Below are positions 8,746-16,569 of a stretch of 64,000 nucleotides of DNA, piece after piece; the stretch's first letter is position 1, and each line of letters begins with the position of its first letter. This DNA is from Pseudomonadota bacterium. GTDB taxonomy: Bacteria; Pseudomonadota; Alphaproteobacteria; Acetobacterales; Acetobacteraceae. Under the pieces are notes generated by a model, which saw nothing but the letters and a program-made list of their open reading frames with translations, made no database searches and had not been told where the DNA came from. Location of the stretch: the NCBI GenBank assembly GCA_021816925.1, contig JAKAWQ010000013.1, forward strand, positions 1 through 64,000. The letters run 5' to 3'. The position numbers and the translations under genes are program-made.

Positions 8746-9686
8746 TGCAGTTCCTCCCGGAGAAGACGCTCCACCGCCGCCCGATCGGGAATGCCCGATC
8801 GGCCCCCCGGCCGCGCGCATTTCAGCGCCGCGGCAGCGGCCGCGAAGCGCATGGCTCTCGGCAGAGGCATGGTTTCGGCAAGGCCGAGCGCGAACGCACC
8901 ATGAAAAACATCGCCCGCGCCCACCGTATCGATGGCGGAAACTGCGAAGGCCGGCCAATGCCGGATGCCCTCCGCCTCGAGGCTGAGCGCGCCTCGCTCG
9001 CCGAGCGTAACGGCGAGCCAGCCCGGCGCCAGTCGGCGCGCCACGACGAGAGCCCGTTCAGGATCCGCGATGCCAGTCGCCGCCGCGAGGCCCGTCTGCG
9101 AAAACACGACATGGCTGGCGCGAGCGAGCAGGGGGCGCACCGCTTCCGGCTCGGGGCTCGCATCGGCATCGAGCACCGAGGGCAGCCCGTGCGCGAAAGC
9201 CGCGCCGAGCGCGGCCGCGGCTCCCGTGGGCCAGCGCACATCGACGAGCAGGCAGCCGGCGGCGGCAATCCGCTCCAGCGGAAGCCAAGTGGCATCGTCG
9301 GGCAGGCGGGGATCGGCGTAGGTCGCAATCAGGCGCTCTCCACCCTCGCCCACCAGAACAGCCGCGGTGGGCGAGTGCGCGTTCGGCGAGCGCCGCACGC
9401 CCTCGACGTCCACCCCTTGCGCCGCCAGCTCCGCAACGATCGCAGCAGCCGCGGCATCGTCTCCGACGCGCGCAAACAGCGATGCGACGCCGCCGAGCCG
9501 CGCAATGGCGGCGGCGGCCGAGGCGGCCGGCCCGCCGCCCACCTCGTCCAGCCGCAGTGCAAAATACTTCCCCGCTCCGGCGGGAAGGCGGGCGAGGGTG
9601 AAGATGTGGTCGAGCACCGCGATCCCGACGCAGGCAACGCGAGAAGGTCGATGAGGCCGTGCACCGCCACATGGCTCTGGTGACAC
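8742..9686 (-). CDS. PfkB-family sugar kinase, YihV-like
   Basis: Ribokinase-like kinase, 314 aa. N-terminal RVACVGIAVLDHIFTLARLP and GKYFALRLDEVGGGPAASAA closely resemble the start of sulfofructose kinase YihV (RVACVGITVMD, ESGKY, EVGGGPAATAA). Catalytic C-terminal PfkB signature DTVGAGDVFHGAFALG, followed by AAAALKCARPGGRSGIPD, again as in YihV. The start is a GTG at 9686 with AGGGAGG upstream; no closer ATG fits. First gene of a minus-strand run and coupled to the aldolase by ATGA overlap. A 20-bp palindrome (9705-9724) just upstream probably controls it. The other sulfo-EMP enzymes (isomerase, SLA reductase) are not in the window, so a sulfosugar substrate is only a hypothesis. Confidence 0.8.
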   Translation of the reverse strand: MSPEPCGGARPHRPSRVACVGIAVLDHIFTLARLPAGAGKYFALRLDEVGGGPAASAAAAIARLGGVASLFARVGDDAAAAAIVAELAAQGVDVEGVRRSPNAHSPTAAVLVGEGGERLIATYADPRLPDDATWLPLERIAAAGCLLVDVRWPTGAAAALGAAFAHGLPSVLDADASPEPEAVRPLLARASHVVFSQTGLAAATGIADPERALVVARRLAPGWLAVTLGERGALSLEAEGIRHWPAFAVSAIDTVGAGDVFHGAFALGLAETMPLPRAMRFAAAAAALKCARPGGRSGIPDRAAVERLLREELQ

Positions 9687-9704
9687 GCTTGCCTCCCTCG
9701 CCGG

Positions 9705-9724
9705 TAATGTAAAGGCTTACATTA
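9705..9724. promoter_or_regulatory. Perfect palindrome, LacI-type operator candidate
   Basis: TAATGTAA-AGGC-TTACATTA, two perfect 8-bp inverted arms around a 4-bp spacer, 19 bp upstream of the kinase GTG start and in the intergenic gap to the divergent UPF0262 gene. Spacing and the TGTAA/TTACA arms resemble LacI/GalR-family operators. No LacI-type regulator is encoded in the window. Confidence 0.6.
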
Positions 9725-9845
9725 ACTGCATCTCCGGGCGCAAGTCCCCAGTGGCTTGCTGCGTCCGCGAAAAGGCGGCAGGCTTCCTTGCCGCGCCGCG
9801 GCATGGTGGGTCGCGATGGTTGTTGCCGGGTAAAGCGCTTCGAAA

Positions 9846-10331
9846 GTGGGGAATGACCGCGCGCCGCCGGTGTCGCTGGTCCGCATCCTGCTCGTCGGGG
9901 AGGCGCCGGGCGCGGTCTCCCCGGAGCTGGAGGCAGACCGCGCCCAGGCGATCGCCGATCTCGAGCGCGAAAACCTGTTCGAGCCGGTCGGCGTGCCGCC
10001 TGGGCCGTACGAGCTTCGCCTTTCCATCCAGGAGGGGCGGCTCGTCTTCGACATCCGAGATTTGCAGTCCCGGCCGCTCGTGGCGCACCTGCTGGCGCTC
10101 GGCCCGTTCCGCCGCCTGGTCAAGGACTACCACCTGCTGGTGGAAAGCTACGGCAAGGCGGTGCAGGAAGGCCGCGAAGCCAGGCTCCAGGCGATCGACA
10201 TGGGCCGGCGCGGCCTGCACAACGAGGCCGCCCGGCTGCTGACCGAGCGATTGGCGGGCAAGGTTGCGATCGACCTCGAAACCGCGCGGCGCCTGTTCAC
10301 CCTGCTCGCGGTGCTGCACCAGCGCGTGTAG
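9846..10331 (+). CDS. UPF0262 family protein
   Basis: A 161-aa protein of the uncharacterised UPF0262 family, which is confined largely to alphaproteobacteria. Diagnostic blocks: LSIQEGRLVFDIRDL, LGPFRRLVKDYHLLVESY, IDMGRRGLHNEAARLLTERL and VAIDLETARRLFTLLAVLHQR. The family has no established function. Divergent from the kinase operon and convergent with the hydroxyacid dehydrogenase that ends 12 bp further on. Start ATG taken at 9846; an internal start would remove little of the conserved region. Confidence 0.85.
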   Translation: MGNDRAPPVSLVRILLVGEAPGAVSPELEADRAQAIADLERENLFEPVGVPPGPYELRLSIQEGRLVFDIRDLQSRPLVAHLLALGPFRRLVKDYHLLVESYGKAVQEGREARLQAIDMGRRGLHNEAARLLTERLAGKVAIDLETARRLFTLLAVLHQRV

Positions 10332-10343
10332 ATCGCGCGCCCT

Positions 10344-11324
10344 TCAATCGAGCACCTCCTTGTTGACGACGTTCTCCCGGATCGTCCGGCCGTCGAACAC
10401 GCTCAGGATGTTGCCTACCGCCGCGCGCGCAGAGCGTGCCGTCGCCTCGATGGTGACGCCGGCCATGTGCGGAGAGAGAATGACCGACGAAAGGCCGAGC
10501 AGAGGGTTGTCCGCCGGCACCGGCTCGATGGCAAACACGTCGATCCCCGCTCCGGCCAGTCGCTTTTCCGTAAGCGCCCGGGCCAGCACCGTCTCATCGA
10601 CGATGCCCCCGCGCGCCGTGTTCACGAGATAGGCCGAGGGCTTCATGAGTGCCAGCCGCCGCGCGTCGAAGAGGCCGACGGTCTCCGGTGTTTTCGGGCA
10701 ATGGATGGTGAGGAAGTCGGCACGCGGCAGCGCCGCGTCGAGATCGGAGACCGGCTCGCAGCCGGCGGCGCGGATTGCCTCCGGGGGCACGTAGGGATCC
10801 GAGACCAGAACCGTCATCTCCATCGCCAGGCAACGCGCCGCGGTGCGCGTGCCGATGCGGCCGAAGCCGACAATGAGCACAGTCCGTCCGGCGAGGTCGA
10901 CGGGCATGTCGGCATAGCGGGCGTGCCACTTGCCGGTGCGGACCAACGGGTCAAGCACCATCGAACGCTTGGCGAGCGTGAGCATCACGAAGAGGGCGTG
11001 CTCGGCAACACTCACCGAATTGGCGGTGCCGACGGTCATCAGCGGAATCCTCCGCGCCGTGAGCGGCGGAATCTCGACCGAATCGAAGCCGACGCCGATT
11101 CGCGCGACCACCTGCATGAGCGGCGAGGCGGCGAGTTCGGCCGCCTTGTAAGGTGTGTAGGATAGTGCAACGCCATGCGCGTCGGCGAGGAAGCGATGGA
11201 ACTCCGGCATCGTCAAAGACGGCGGATAAGCGATTGCTTCCACGTCCTCGCGTGCACGGACGAGATCCCATCCGGCGCGGGCAAGATTCTCGGGCAGCAG
11301 GACCTTCTTTCGGTTGGCCGGCAT
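10344..11324 (-). CDS. D-2-hydroxyacid dehydrogenase (SerA-like)
   Basis: NAD-dependent D-isomer-specific 2-hydroxyacid dehydrogenase, 326 aa. Seen: Rossmann motif VLIVGFGRIGTRTA, the substrate/cofactor Arg in NTARGGIVDETVL, Glu in AIEPVPADNPLLG and catalytic His in ILSPHMAGVT. It would interconvert a 2-keto acid and a D-2-hydroxy acid in the cytoplasm. A second enzyme of the same family lies at 13790; with the SDRs, the enolase-superfamily enzyme and the ABC importer this suggests catabolism of an organic or sugar acid. Upstream of its start is an IS-derived scar (11370-11510). Confidence 0.85.
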   Translation of the reverse strand: MPANRKKVLLPENLARAGWDLVRAREDVEAIAYPPSLTMPEFHRFLADAHGVALSYTPYKAAELAASPLMQVVARIGVGFDSVEIPPLTARRIPLMTVGTANSVSVAEHALFVMLTLAKRSMVLDPLVRTGKWHARYADMPVDLAGRTVLIVGFGRIGTRTAARCLAMEMTVLVSDPYVPPEAIRAAGCEPVSDLDAALPRADFLTIHCPKTPETVGLFDARRLALMKPSAYLVNTARGGIVDETVLARALTEKRLAGAGIDVFAIEPVPADNPLLGLSSVILSPHMAGVTIEATARSARAAVGNILSVFDGRTIRENVVNKEVLD

Positions 11325-11369
11325 GGTTCGGATCCGTTTCTTTCTCGGTTGGAAGGAAGTGGAAGGCTC

Positions 11370-11510
11370 GAGTGCCTGCCAGTGTCTTGCCCCCGAAGTT
11401 CGCTGTCACGGGCGGCGAACGAAGGGGATCAGCAGGCCACTGAAAACAAAGAAGAAGTGTCCCGATTCCGGCATAATTTTTGGGATAGAAACTTCGGAAT
11501 CGGGACACTA
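11370..11510 (-). repeat. Solo insertion-sequence end with 14-bp inverted repeat
   Basis: A perfect 14-bp inverted repeat, GTGTCCCGATTCCG (11457-11470) and its complement (11495-11508), then about 90 bp that match, read backwards, the segment at 39461-39600 (shared blocks AGTGGCCT, then TTGATC, then CAGCGAACTTCGGGGGC). A 28-bp part (11426-11453) also recurs at 33502-33530. Interpreted as the remaining end of a mobile element; the transposase is absent. The outer edge coincides with the stop codon of the SDR at 11508. Confidence 0.6.
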
Positions 11511-12272
11511 GCCGCAACGGGCCAGTACTACGACATAACCGCGGTTCGAGGTGGGAGTGATCAAAACCTCGTTGATGCAGACATGCGGCGGCAGGCACGC
11601 GACATAGCGGATGAGATCGCCACAATCCGTCGCCTGCAGCATGCGTGCGCGATCCTCCTTGCTCACCGGCACCGGCCGCTTGTCGAGAATCGGCGTCGCC
11701 ACCTCGCCCGGGCACACCACGGTCGAGCGGATGCCGTTCACGCACTCCTCCATGTTGATGCTGTGGCTCATCGCCACGACACCGTGCTTGGCGGCGATGT
11801 ATGCCGCACCGCTCAGCGGATGGACGAACCGGCCGGCGAACGAGGCGGTGTGGATCAAGACACCGTCCTTCTGCGCGCGCATGAAGGGAAGGGCAACGGT
11901 TGCGCAATAAAACGCGGCCGAGAGATTGATGCCGATCACCTCGTCGATGCGGGCTGGGGTCAACCGCTTCCAGTCGCGCTCAAGAATATTCGCGCCCGCG
12001 TTGTTGACCAGGATGTCCAGCCGGCGAAACCGCTCGCCGATGAAGGCGCCGATCTTCTCGACGATTGCAGCGCGCATCAGGTCGCCCGGCTGCACGTGGG
12101 CCTCGCCGCCCACCGAGCGGATCCGCCCCGCAACATCGGAAAGAGGCGCCTCGCGCCGCCCCGTGAGCACCAGCCGTGCCCCCTCCCCTGCGAGCGCGAG
12201 TGCCGCTGCCTCGCCGATACCGGATCCCGCGCCGGTGACCCACGCCACGCGACCGTCGAGCTTCCCCAACAA
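11508..12272 (-). CDS. SDR family oxidoreductase
   Basis: Short-chain dehydrogenase/reductase, 254 aa, classical type. NAD(P)-binding VTGAGSGIGEAAALALA at residues 12-28, NNAG at about 90 and the active-site pattern Ser...Tyr-x3-Lys in TASFAGRFVHPLSGAAYIAAK. The C-terminal CINEVLITPTSNR is the usual family end, but the last residues (GYVVVLARCG) and the TAG stop lie against the IS scar, so the native C-terminus may have been replaced. Divergent from the enolase-superfamily gene at 12447. Presumably oxidises a hydroxyl of the substrate imported and processed by the neighbouring genes. Confidence 0.8.
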   Translation of the reverse strand: MLGKLDGRVAWVTGAGSGIGEAAALALAGEGARLVLTGRREAPLSDVAGRIRSVGGEAHVQPGDLMRAAIVEKIGAFIGERFRRLDILVNNAGANILERDWKRLTPARIDEVIGINLSAAFYCATVALPFMRAQKDGVLIHTASFAGRFVHPLSGAAYIAAKHGVVAMSHSINMEECVNGIRSTVVCPGEVATPILDKRPVPVSKEDRARMLQATDCGDLIRYVACLPPHVCINEVLITPTSNRGYVVVLARCG

Positions 12273-12446
12273 TCCCTCCCCGGGCCGAAAACTGCGCGAC
12301 CATCTTCCATGCCGGCCTGCGGATCAAGCCCGCTCGCTACAGCCCGCTCGGGGAACCGAGCCCGACCTTGCGGGCGCGTGCCCTCTGTGCTCCGGATCAT
12401 AGACGAGGAAGAGCGACTTCGGCAGTCGCGCGCGCGGAGGAACGGA

Positions 12447-13622
12447 ATGAAGATCAGCCATGTCGAGACCCTGCACTGCGATGCGGGGTGGCGGAATTTC
12501 TCGTTCCTCAAGATCGCAACCGCCAACGGCATCGTCGGCTGGTCCGAATTCAGCGAGGGATTCGGCACCGCCGGACTCGGCGCGGTGATCGAGGCGATGG
12601 CGAAGAGCCTGATCGGCCAGGACCCGCGGCGGATCGGCCTCATCACCTCCACGCTTTACACCAAGGTCGTGCCGGCGCGCGCCGGCCTCAATCACCTGGC
12701 CATCGCCGCGATCGAGAACGCGCTGCTCGATATCAAGGCCAAGGGCCTCGGTGTGCCGATGTACGATCTCTTCGGCGGCGCCATCCGCACGCGCATTCCG
12801 CTCTACTGGTCGCACTGCGGCACCTATCGCGCGCGCAATGCCGAGCTGGCCGGCACGCCACCGCTGCGCACTTACGACGATCTCTTCAGGCTCGGTGATG
12901 AGGTGAAGAAACGCGGCTTTCGGGCGCTCAAGACCAACATCCTGCTGCCGAGCCCCACGGGCTTCACCAGCTTCAACCCTGGCTTCGGCCGCAGCCCGGG
13001 CTTTCCCGAGCTGAACTGGAGCCCGGCCGTGCTGGAGGCCGCACGACGGCAACTCCAAACCTTCCGCGACGCCGTCGGGTCCGAAACCGGGCTCCACCTC
13101 GATATCAATTTTCACTTCAAGACCGAGGGCTTCCGCCGCGTCGCCGAGGCGGTGGCGCCGTTCCATCTGAGCTGGCTCGAGCTCGACACCTACGACCCGG
13201 ACGCGCTGGCCCTGATTCGTCGCGGCGCGCCGTGTCCGATCGCCTCCTGCGAGGTGCTCACCTCGCGGCGCGAGTTCAAACGCTATTTCGAAACCTACGC
13301 GATGGACGTCGCGATCGTCGATGTACCGTGGAACGGGCTGATCGAATCCGTCAAGATCGCTGCGATGGCGGACGCCTATGAGGTCAATGTGGCGCCGCAT
13401 AATTTTTATGGCCATCTCTGCAGCATGATGAGCGCGCATTTTTCGGCGGTCGTGCCGAACTTCCGCATCATGGAGATCGATGTCGACAGCGTGCGCTGGC
13501 GTGACGAGTTCTTCATGGCTCCTCCGGTCATCGAAGCCGGCGAGCTGGTGCTGCCCGAGAAGCCGGGTTGGGGCATCGAGGTGAACGAGGCCGCCGTACG
13601 TGCCCGCCCGCCGAAGGGCTGA
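12447..13622 (+). CDS. Enolase-superfamily enzyme (mandelate racemase / muconate lactonizing type)
   Basis: A 391-aa acid-sugar dehydratase or racemase candidate. The ATG at 12447 has GGAGGAAC just upstream and begins MKISHVETLHCDAGWRNFSF, a typical MR/MLE N-terminal capping strand. Barrel features: NHLAIAAIENALLDIKAKGLG, GVPMYDLFGGA, candidate Lys in ALKTNILLP, metal ligands Asp in LHLDINFHF, Glu in LSWLELDTYDP and Glu in SCEVLTS, and a late His in VNVAPHNFYGH. Enzymes of this group remove a proton alpha to a carboxylate; the substrate is probably an acid sugar, consistent with the flanking dehydrogenases. Substrate specificity cannot be read from the sequence. Confidence 0.85.
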   Translation: MKISHVETLHCDAGWRNFSFLKIATANGIVGWSEFSEGFGTAGLGAVIEAMAKSLIGQDPRRIGLITSTLYTKVVPARAGLNHLAIAAIENALLDIKAKGLGVPMYDLFGGAIRTRIPLYWSHCGTYRARNAELAGTPPLRTYDDLFRLGDEVKKRGFRALKTNILLPSPTGFTSFNPGFGRSPGFPELNWSPAVLEAARRQLQTFRDAVGSETGLHLDINFHFKTEGFRRVAEAVAPFHLSWLELDTYDPDALALIRRGAPCPIASCEVLTSRREFKRYFETYAMDVAIVDVPWNGLIESVKIAAMADAYEVNVAPHNFYGHLCSMMSAHFSAVVPNFRIMEIDVDSVRWRDEFFMAPPVIEAGELVLPEKPGWGIEVNEAAVRARPPKG

Positions 13623-13789
13623 GCCGCCGATCCGCCCGTCTCTGTTCGAACGAGCCCCGGCCCCCTAGGATACCCGCGCGGGCGGGCGCCGGCAGGAAGC
13701 GGTGGGCGGGTCGGCAGTCGCCCTCTTCGCCGGCGGTCGACAAGATCAGGGCCTGAAATCCGGCGCGAGATCCGGCAGAGGAGAACGAG

Positions 13790-14836
13790 GTGGCACGTTT
13801 CAAGGTGGTGACCCCGATCGGGGCGAGCTTCACGGTTGCCGGCGGCGGCTACGGCTACGAGATGGAGGCACTTTCGCGCATCGACGCCGAGATCGTCGAA
13901 GCCTCCGGCGCCACCGCGCAGGAGTTCATCGCCGCCGCGCGTGGCGCCGACGCCCTCTACGCCAAGGGAATCCGGATCACCAAGACCATCATAGACCGGC
14001 TGGAGCACTGCAAGGTGATCTCGCTCGGCAGCGTAGGCGTGGACTCGGTGGACGTGCCGGCGGCGACGGCGCGCGGCATCCCGGTGACGAACGTGCCGGA
14101 CACCTTCATCGAAGAAGTGGCCGATCATGCGATGATGTTGCTTCTGGCAACCTTCCGCAACCTCGTCGTGCAGGACCGCATGGTGCGCACGGGCCGCTGG
14201 GCGGAAGGCCGGCCGCAGCTTCTGAAGATTCCGCGCCTGATGGGGCAGACGCTGGGCTTCATCGCCTTCGGCCATGTGGCCCGCGCGTTTGCCGTCCGTG
14301 CGCGCCCGTTCGGGCTGCGCATGCTCGCCTACGATCCGTTCGTCGAGGAACTCGCGATGTCGCCCTACGGCGTCGAGCCGGCGAGTTTTGCGGAGGTCCT
14401 GGCGCAGTCCGATTTCGTCTCGTTGCACGCGCCGGCCACTCCCGATGCGCATCACATGCTGCGGGAGGAGCATTTCCGCCAGATGAAGAAATCGGCGCTC
14501 TTCATCAATACCGGCCGCGGCCCGACCGTCGAGGAGAAGTCCCTCATCCGGGCCTTGCAGGAAGGCTGGATCGCGGGCGCCGGGCTTGACGTTCTGGAAA
14601 CAGAACCACCTTCGCGGGACAACCCGCTTCTCACGATGGATAACGTGATCCTGAGCGCGCACGTGGCTTCGGCGTCGGCCCGCTTCGATCCGGCCCGGCG
14701 CCGCCGCGTCGGCCACGAGATCGCCCTCGTGCTGACCGGGCGCTGGCCGATGAGCTGCGTCAACCCGACCGTGCTCGCGGGCAGCGACCTCAGGCGCTGG
14801 CAGCCGCATTCGATGGAACGCGGACCGAACAGTTGA
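13790..14836 (+). CDS. D-2-hydroxyacid dehydrogenase family protein (CtBP-like)
   Basis: Second NAD-dependent D-2-hydroxyacid dehydrogenase, 348 aa, GTG start at 13790 preceded by AGAGGAGA. Cofactor loop LGFIAFGHVARAF: the first glycine of the usual GxGxxG/A is Ala here. Arg in NTGRGPTVEE, Glu in ETEPPSRDNP and His in ILSAHVAS are kept, so it is probably active. In line with the downstream ThDP enzyme and SDR (gaps 85 and 19 nt) and likely one transcription unit with the enolase-superfamily gene 167 nt upstream. Only moderately similar to the enzyme at 10344, so not a recent duplicate. Confidence 0.8.
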   Translation: MARFKVVTPIGASFTVAGGGYGYEMEALSRIDAEIVEASGATAQEFIAAARGADALYAKGIRITKTIIDRLEHCKVISLGSVGVDSVDVPAATARGIPVTNVPDTFIEEVADHAMMLLLATFRNLVVQDRMVRTGRWAEGRPQLLKIPRLMGQTLGFIAFGHVARAFAVRARPFGLRMLAYDPFVEELAMSPYGVEPASFAEVLAQSDFVSLHAPATPDAHHMLREEHFRQMKKSALFINTGRGPTVEEKSLIRALQEGWIAGAGLDVLETEPPSRDNPLLTMDNVILSAHVASASARFDPARRRRVGHEIALVLTGRWPMSCVNPTVLAGSDLRRWQPHSMERGPNS

Positions 14837-14921
14837 GCAAGCGGCTGCACGGCCACACGGTGAACCGAGAAGATGGGCGCTTGCCCGCCGCACCCGGTGC
14901 GACAAGACAAAGGGGACGAGA

Positions 14922-16550
14922 ATGAAAGCGGGGGACGCCATCGCCGAGATCCTCAAGCGCGAGGGGATCGAGCGCATCATCGGCTATCCGGTGAACCACG
15001 TGCTCGAGCACGCGGCCAGGGCCGATATCCGGACCATCATCGTCCGCCAGGAGCGGATCGGGCTGCACATGGCCGATGCCATCGCGCGCCTTTCCTCGGG
15101 ACGAACGCCCGGCGTGTTCGCCATGCAGCACGGCCCCGGGGCGGAGAACGCCTTCGGCGGCGTCGCTCAGGCGTTCGGCGAATCCGCGCCCATTCTCGTG
15201 CTGCCGATGGGTTATCCGCGGCGCATCGCGCACATCCCGCCCAACTTCAATGCCGTGACCAACATGGCGCATGTCACGAAGTGGGCGGAGCCGCTGACCA
15301 GCGCAGCCGAGATCCCGAATGTCTTCCGCCGCGCCTTCGGACGGCTGCGCAATGGGCGCGGCGGCCCGGTGCTCGTGGAAATCCCGACCGACGTGCTGGC
15401 CGAGGATTTTTCCTCCCCGCTCAACTACCAGCCGGTGCCGGCGACGCGAACCGGCCCCGACCCTGAGGCCGTGGAGCGCGTGGCGAGGCGGCTCGCTGAG
15501 GCGAAGCGCCTCGTGATCTACGCCGGCCAGGGTGTGCACTACGCGCGAGCATGGGATGAGCTCAAGAAGCTCGCCGAGCGGCTTGCCGCGCCTGTCACCA
15601 CGAGCCTCCAGGGCAAGAGCGCGTTTCCCGAGGAACATCCGCTCTCGCTCGGCTCAGGTGGGCGCGCGATCCCCAAGATGGTGCACGACTTTCTGGCGAA
15701 GGCGGACGTGATCTTCGGGATCGGCTGCAGCTTCACGGAAACGAATTTCGGCATCCGCATGCCGGCCGGAAAGACCATCATCCAGGCAACCCTCGATCCG
15801 AACGATCTCGGCAAGGACGTCGCGCTCGCCGACGCGCTCGCCGGCGATGCCTTCCTCACGCTCGCCGCCCTGAACGCGGCGCTCGAAGACATGCTGCCGC
15901 AGCGGCGCGATCCCGCGCCGGTCGCCGGCGAGATTGCGGCCATCCGCAAGGAATGGATGGCGCAATGGCTGCCGAAACTCACCTCCCGCGAGACGCCGCT
16001 TTCGCCCTATCGGGTGATCTGGGACCTGCATAACACGGTCGATCGCTCGAAGACCGTCATCACCCACGATGCGGGCAGCCCGCGCGATCAGCTTTCGCCG
16101 TTCTGGACCGCTCCCGTGCCGCTTTCCTATATCGGCTGGGGCAAGACCACGCAGCTCGGCTACGGACTCGGTCTCGCCATGGGGGCCAAGCTCGCGCATC
16201 CGGAGAAGCTCTGCGTCAACGTCTGGGGCGACGCGGCGATCGGCTTCACCGGCACGGACTTCGAGACGGCAGTGCGCGAGCGCATCCCGATCCTCTCCGT
16301 TCTGCTCAACAATTTCTCGATGGCGATCGAGCTCAAGGTCATGCCGGTCTCGACCGAGAAGTACCGTGCGACGGACATCTCCGGCGACTATGCGGGAATG
16401 GCTCGCGCCTTCGGCGGTTATGGGGAGCGCGTGGCCAGACCCGAGGAGATCGTGCCGGCGATCAAACGCGGCATCGCCGCAACCGAACGCGGCCAGCCCG
16501 CACTCCTCGAGTTCCTGACCAGCCAGGAAGTCTCGATCTCGGCGTTCTGA
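14922..16550 (+). CDS. Thiamine-diphosphate-dependent enzyme (acetolactate synthase-like)
   Basis: A 542-aa ThDP enzyme with the three-domain layout of the acetohydroxyacid synthase/decarboxylase superfamily: N-terminal pyrimidine-binding domain with the catalytic Glu in IIVRQERIGLHMADAIAR, middle Rossmann-like domain, and C-terminal pyrophosphate domain with the GD...NN motif (WGDAAIGFTG to LLNNFSMAI). Likely decarboxylates or ligates a 2-keto acid, such as one produced by the hydroxyacid dehydrogenases next to it. Its exact reaction is unknown; close homologues are usually annotated only as thiamine pyrophosphate-requiring proteins. The start follows the dehydrogenase by 85 nt. Confidence 0.85.
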   Translation: MKAGDAIAEILKREGIERIIGYPVNHVLEHAARADIRTIIVRQERIGLHMADAIARLSSGRTPGVFAMQHGPGAENAFGGVAQAFGESAPILVLPMGYPRRIAHIPPNFNAVTNMAHVTKWAEPLTSAAEIPNVFRRAFGRLRNGRGGPVLVEIPTDVLAEDFSSPLNYQPVPATRTGPDPEAVERVARRLAEAKRLVIYAGQGVHYARAWDELKKLAERLAAPVTTSLQGKSAFPEEHPLSLGSGGRAIPKMVHDFLAKADVIFGIGCSFTETNFGIRMPAGKTIIQATLDPNDLGKDVALADALAGDAFLTLAALNAALEDMLPQRRDPAPVAGEIAAIRKEWMAQWLPKLTSRETPLSPYRVIWDLHNTVDRSKTVITHDAGSPRDQLSPFWTAPVPLSYIGWGKTTQLGYGLGLAMGAKLAHPEKLCVNVWGDAAIGFTGTDFETAVRERIPILSVLLNNFSMAIELKVMPVSTEKYRATDISGDYAGMARAFGGYGERVARPEEIVPAIKRGIAATERGQPALLEFLTSQEVSISAF

Positions 16551-16569
16551 AGTGGCAGGAACCGATCGC

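Noticed and set aside
7501-8904. 467-aa open frame on the plus strand
   Set aside because: Antisense to mobA and aldolase, which carry clear motifs; shadow of GC-rich codons.
9720-9804. Short minus-strand peptide near 9.8 kb (SHWGLAPGDAVNVSLYITGE)
   Set aside because: Looks protein-like for about 20 residues but overlaps the operator region and has no start context or family match.
13406-14980. 524-aa open frame on the minus strand
   Set aside because: Antisense to the hydroxyacid dehydrogenase; composition only of R/A/G/H, no motif.
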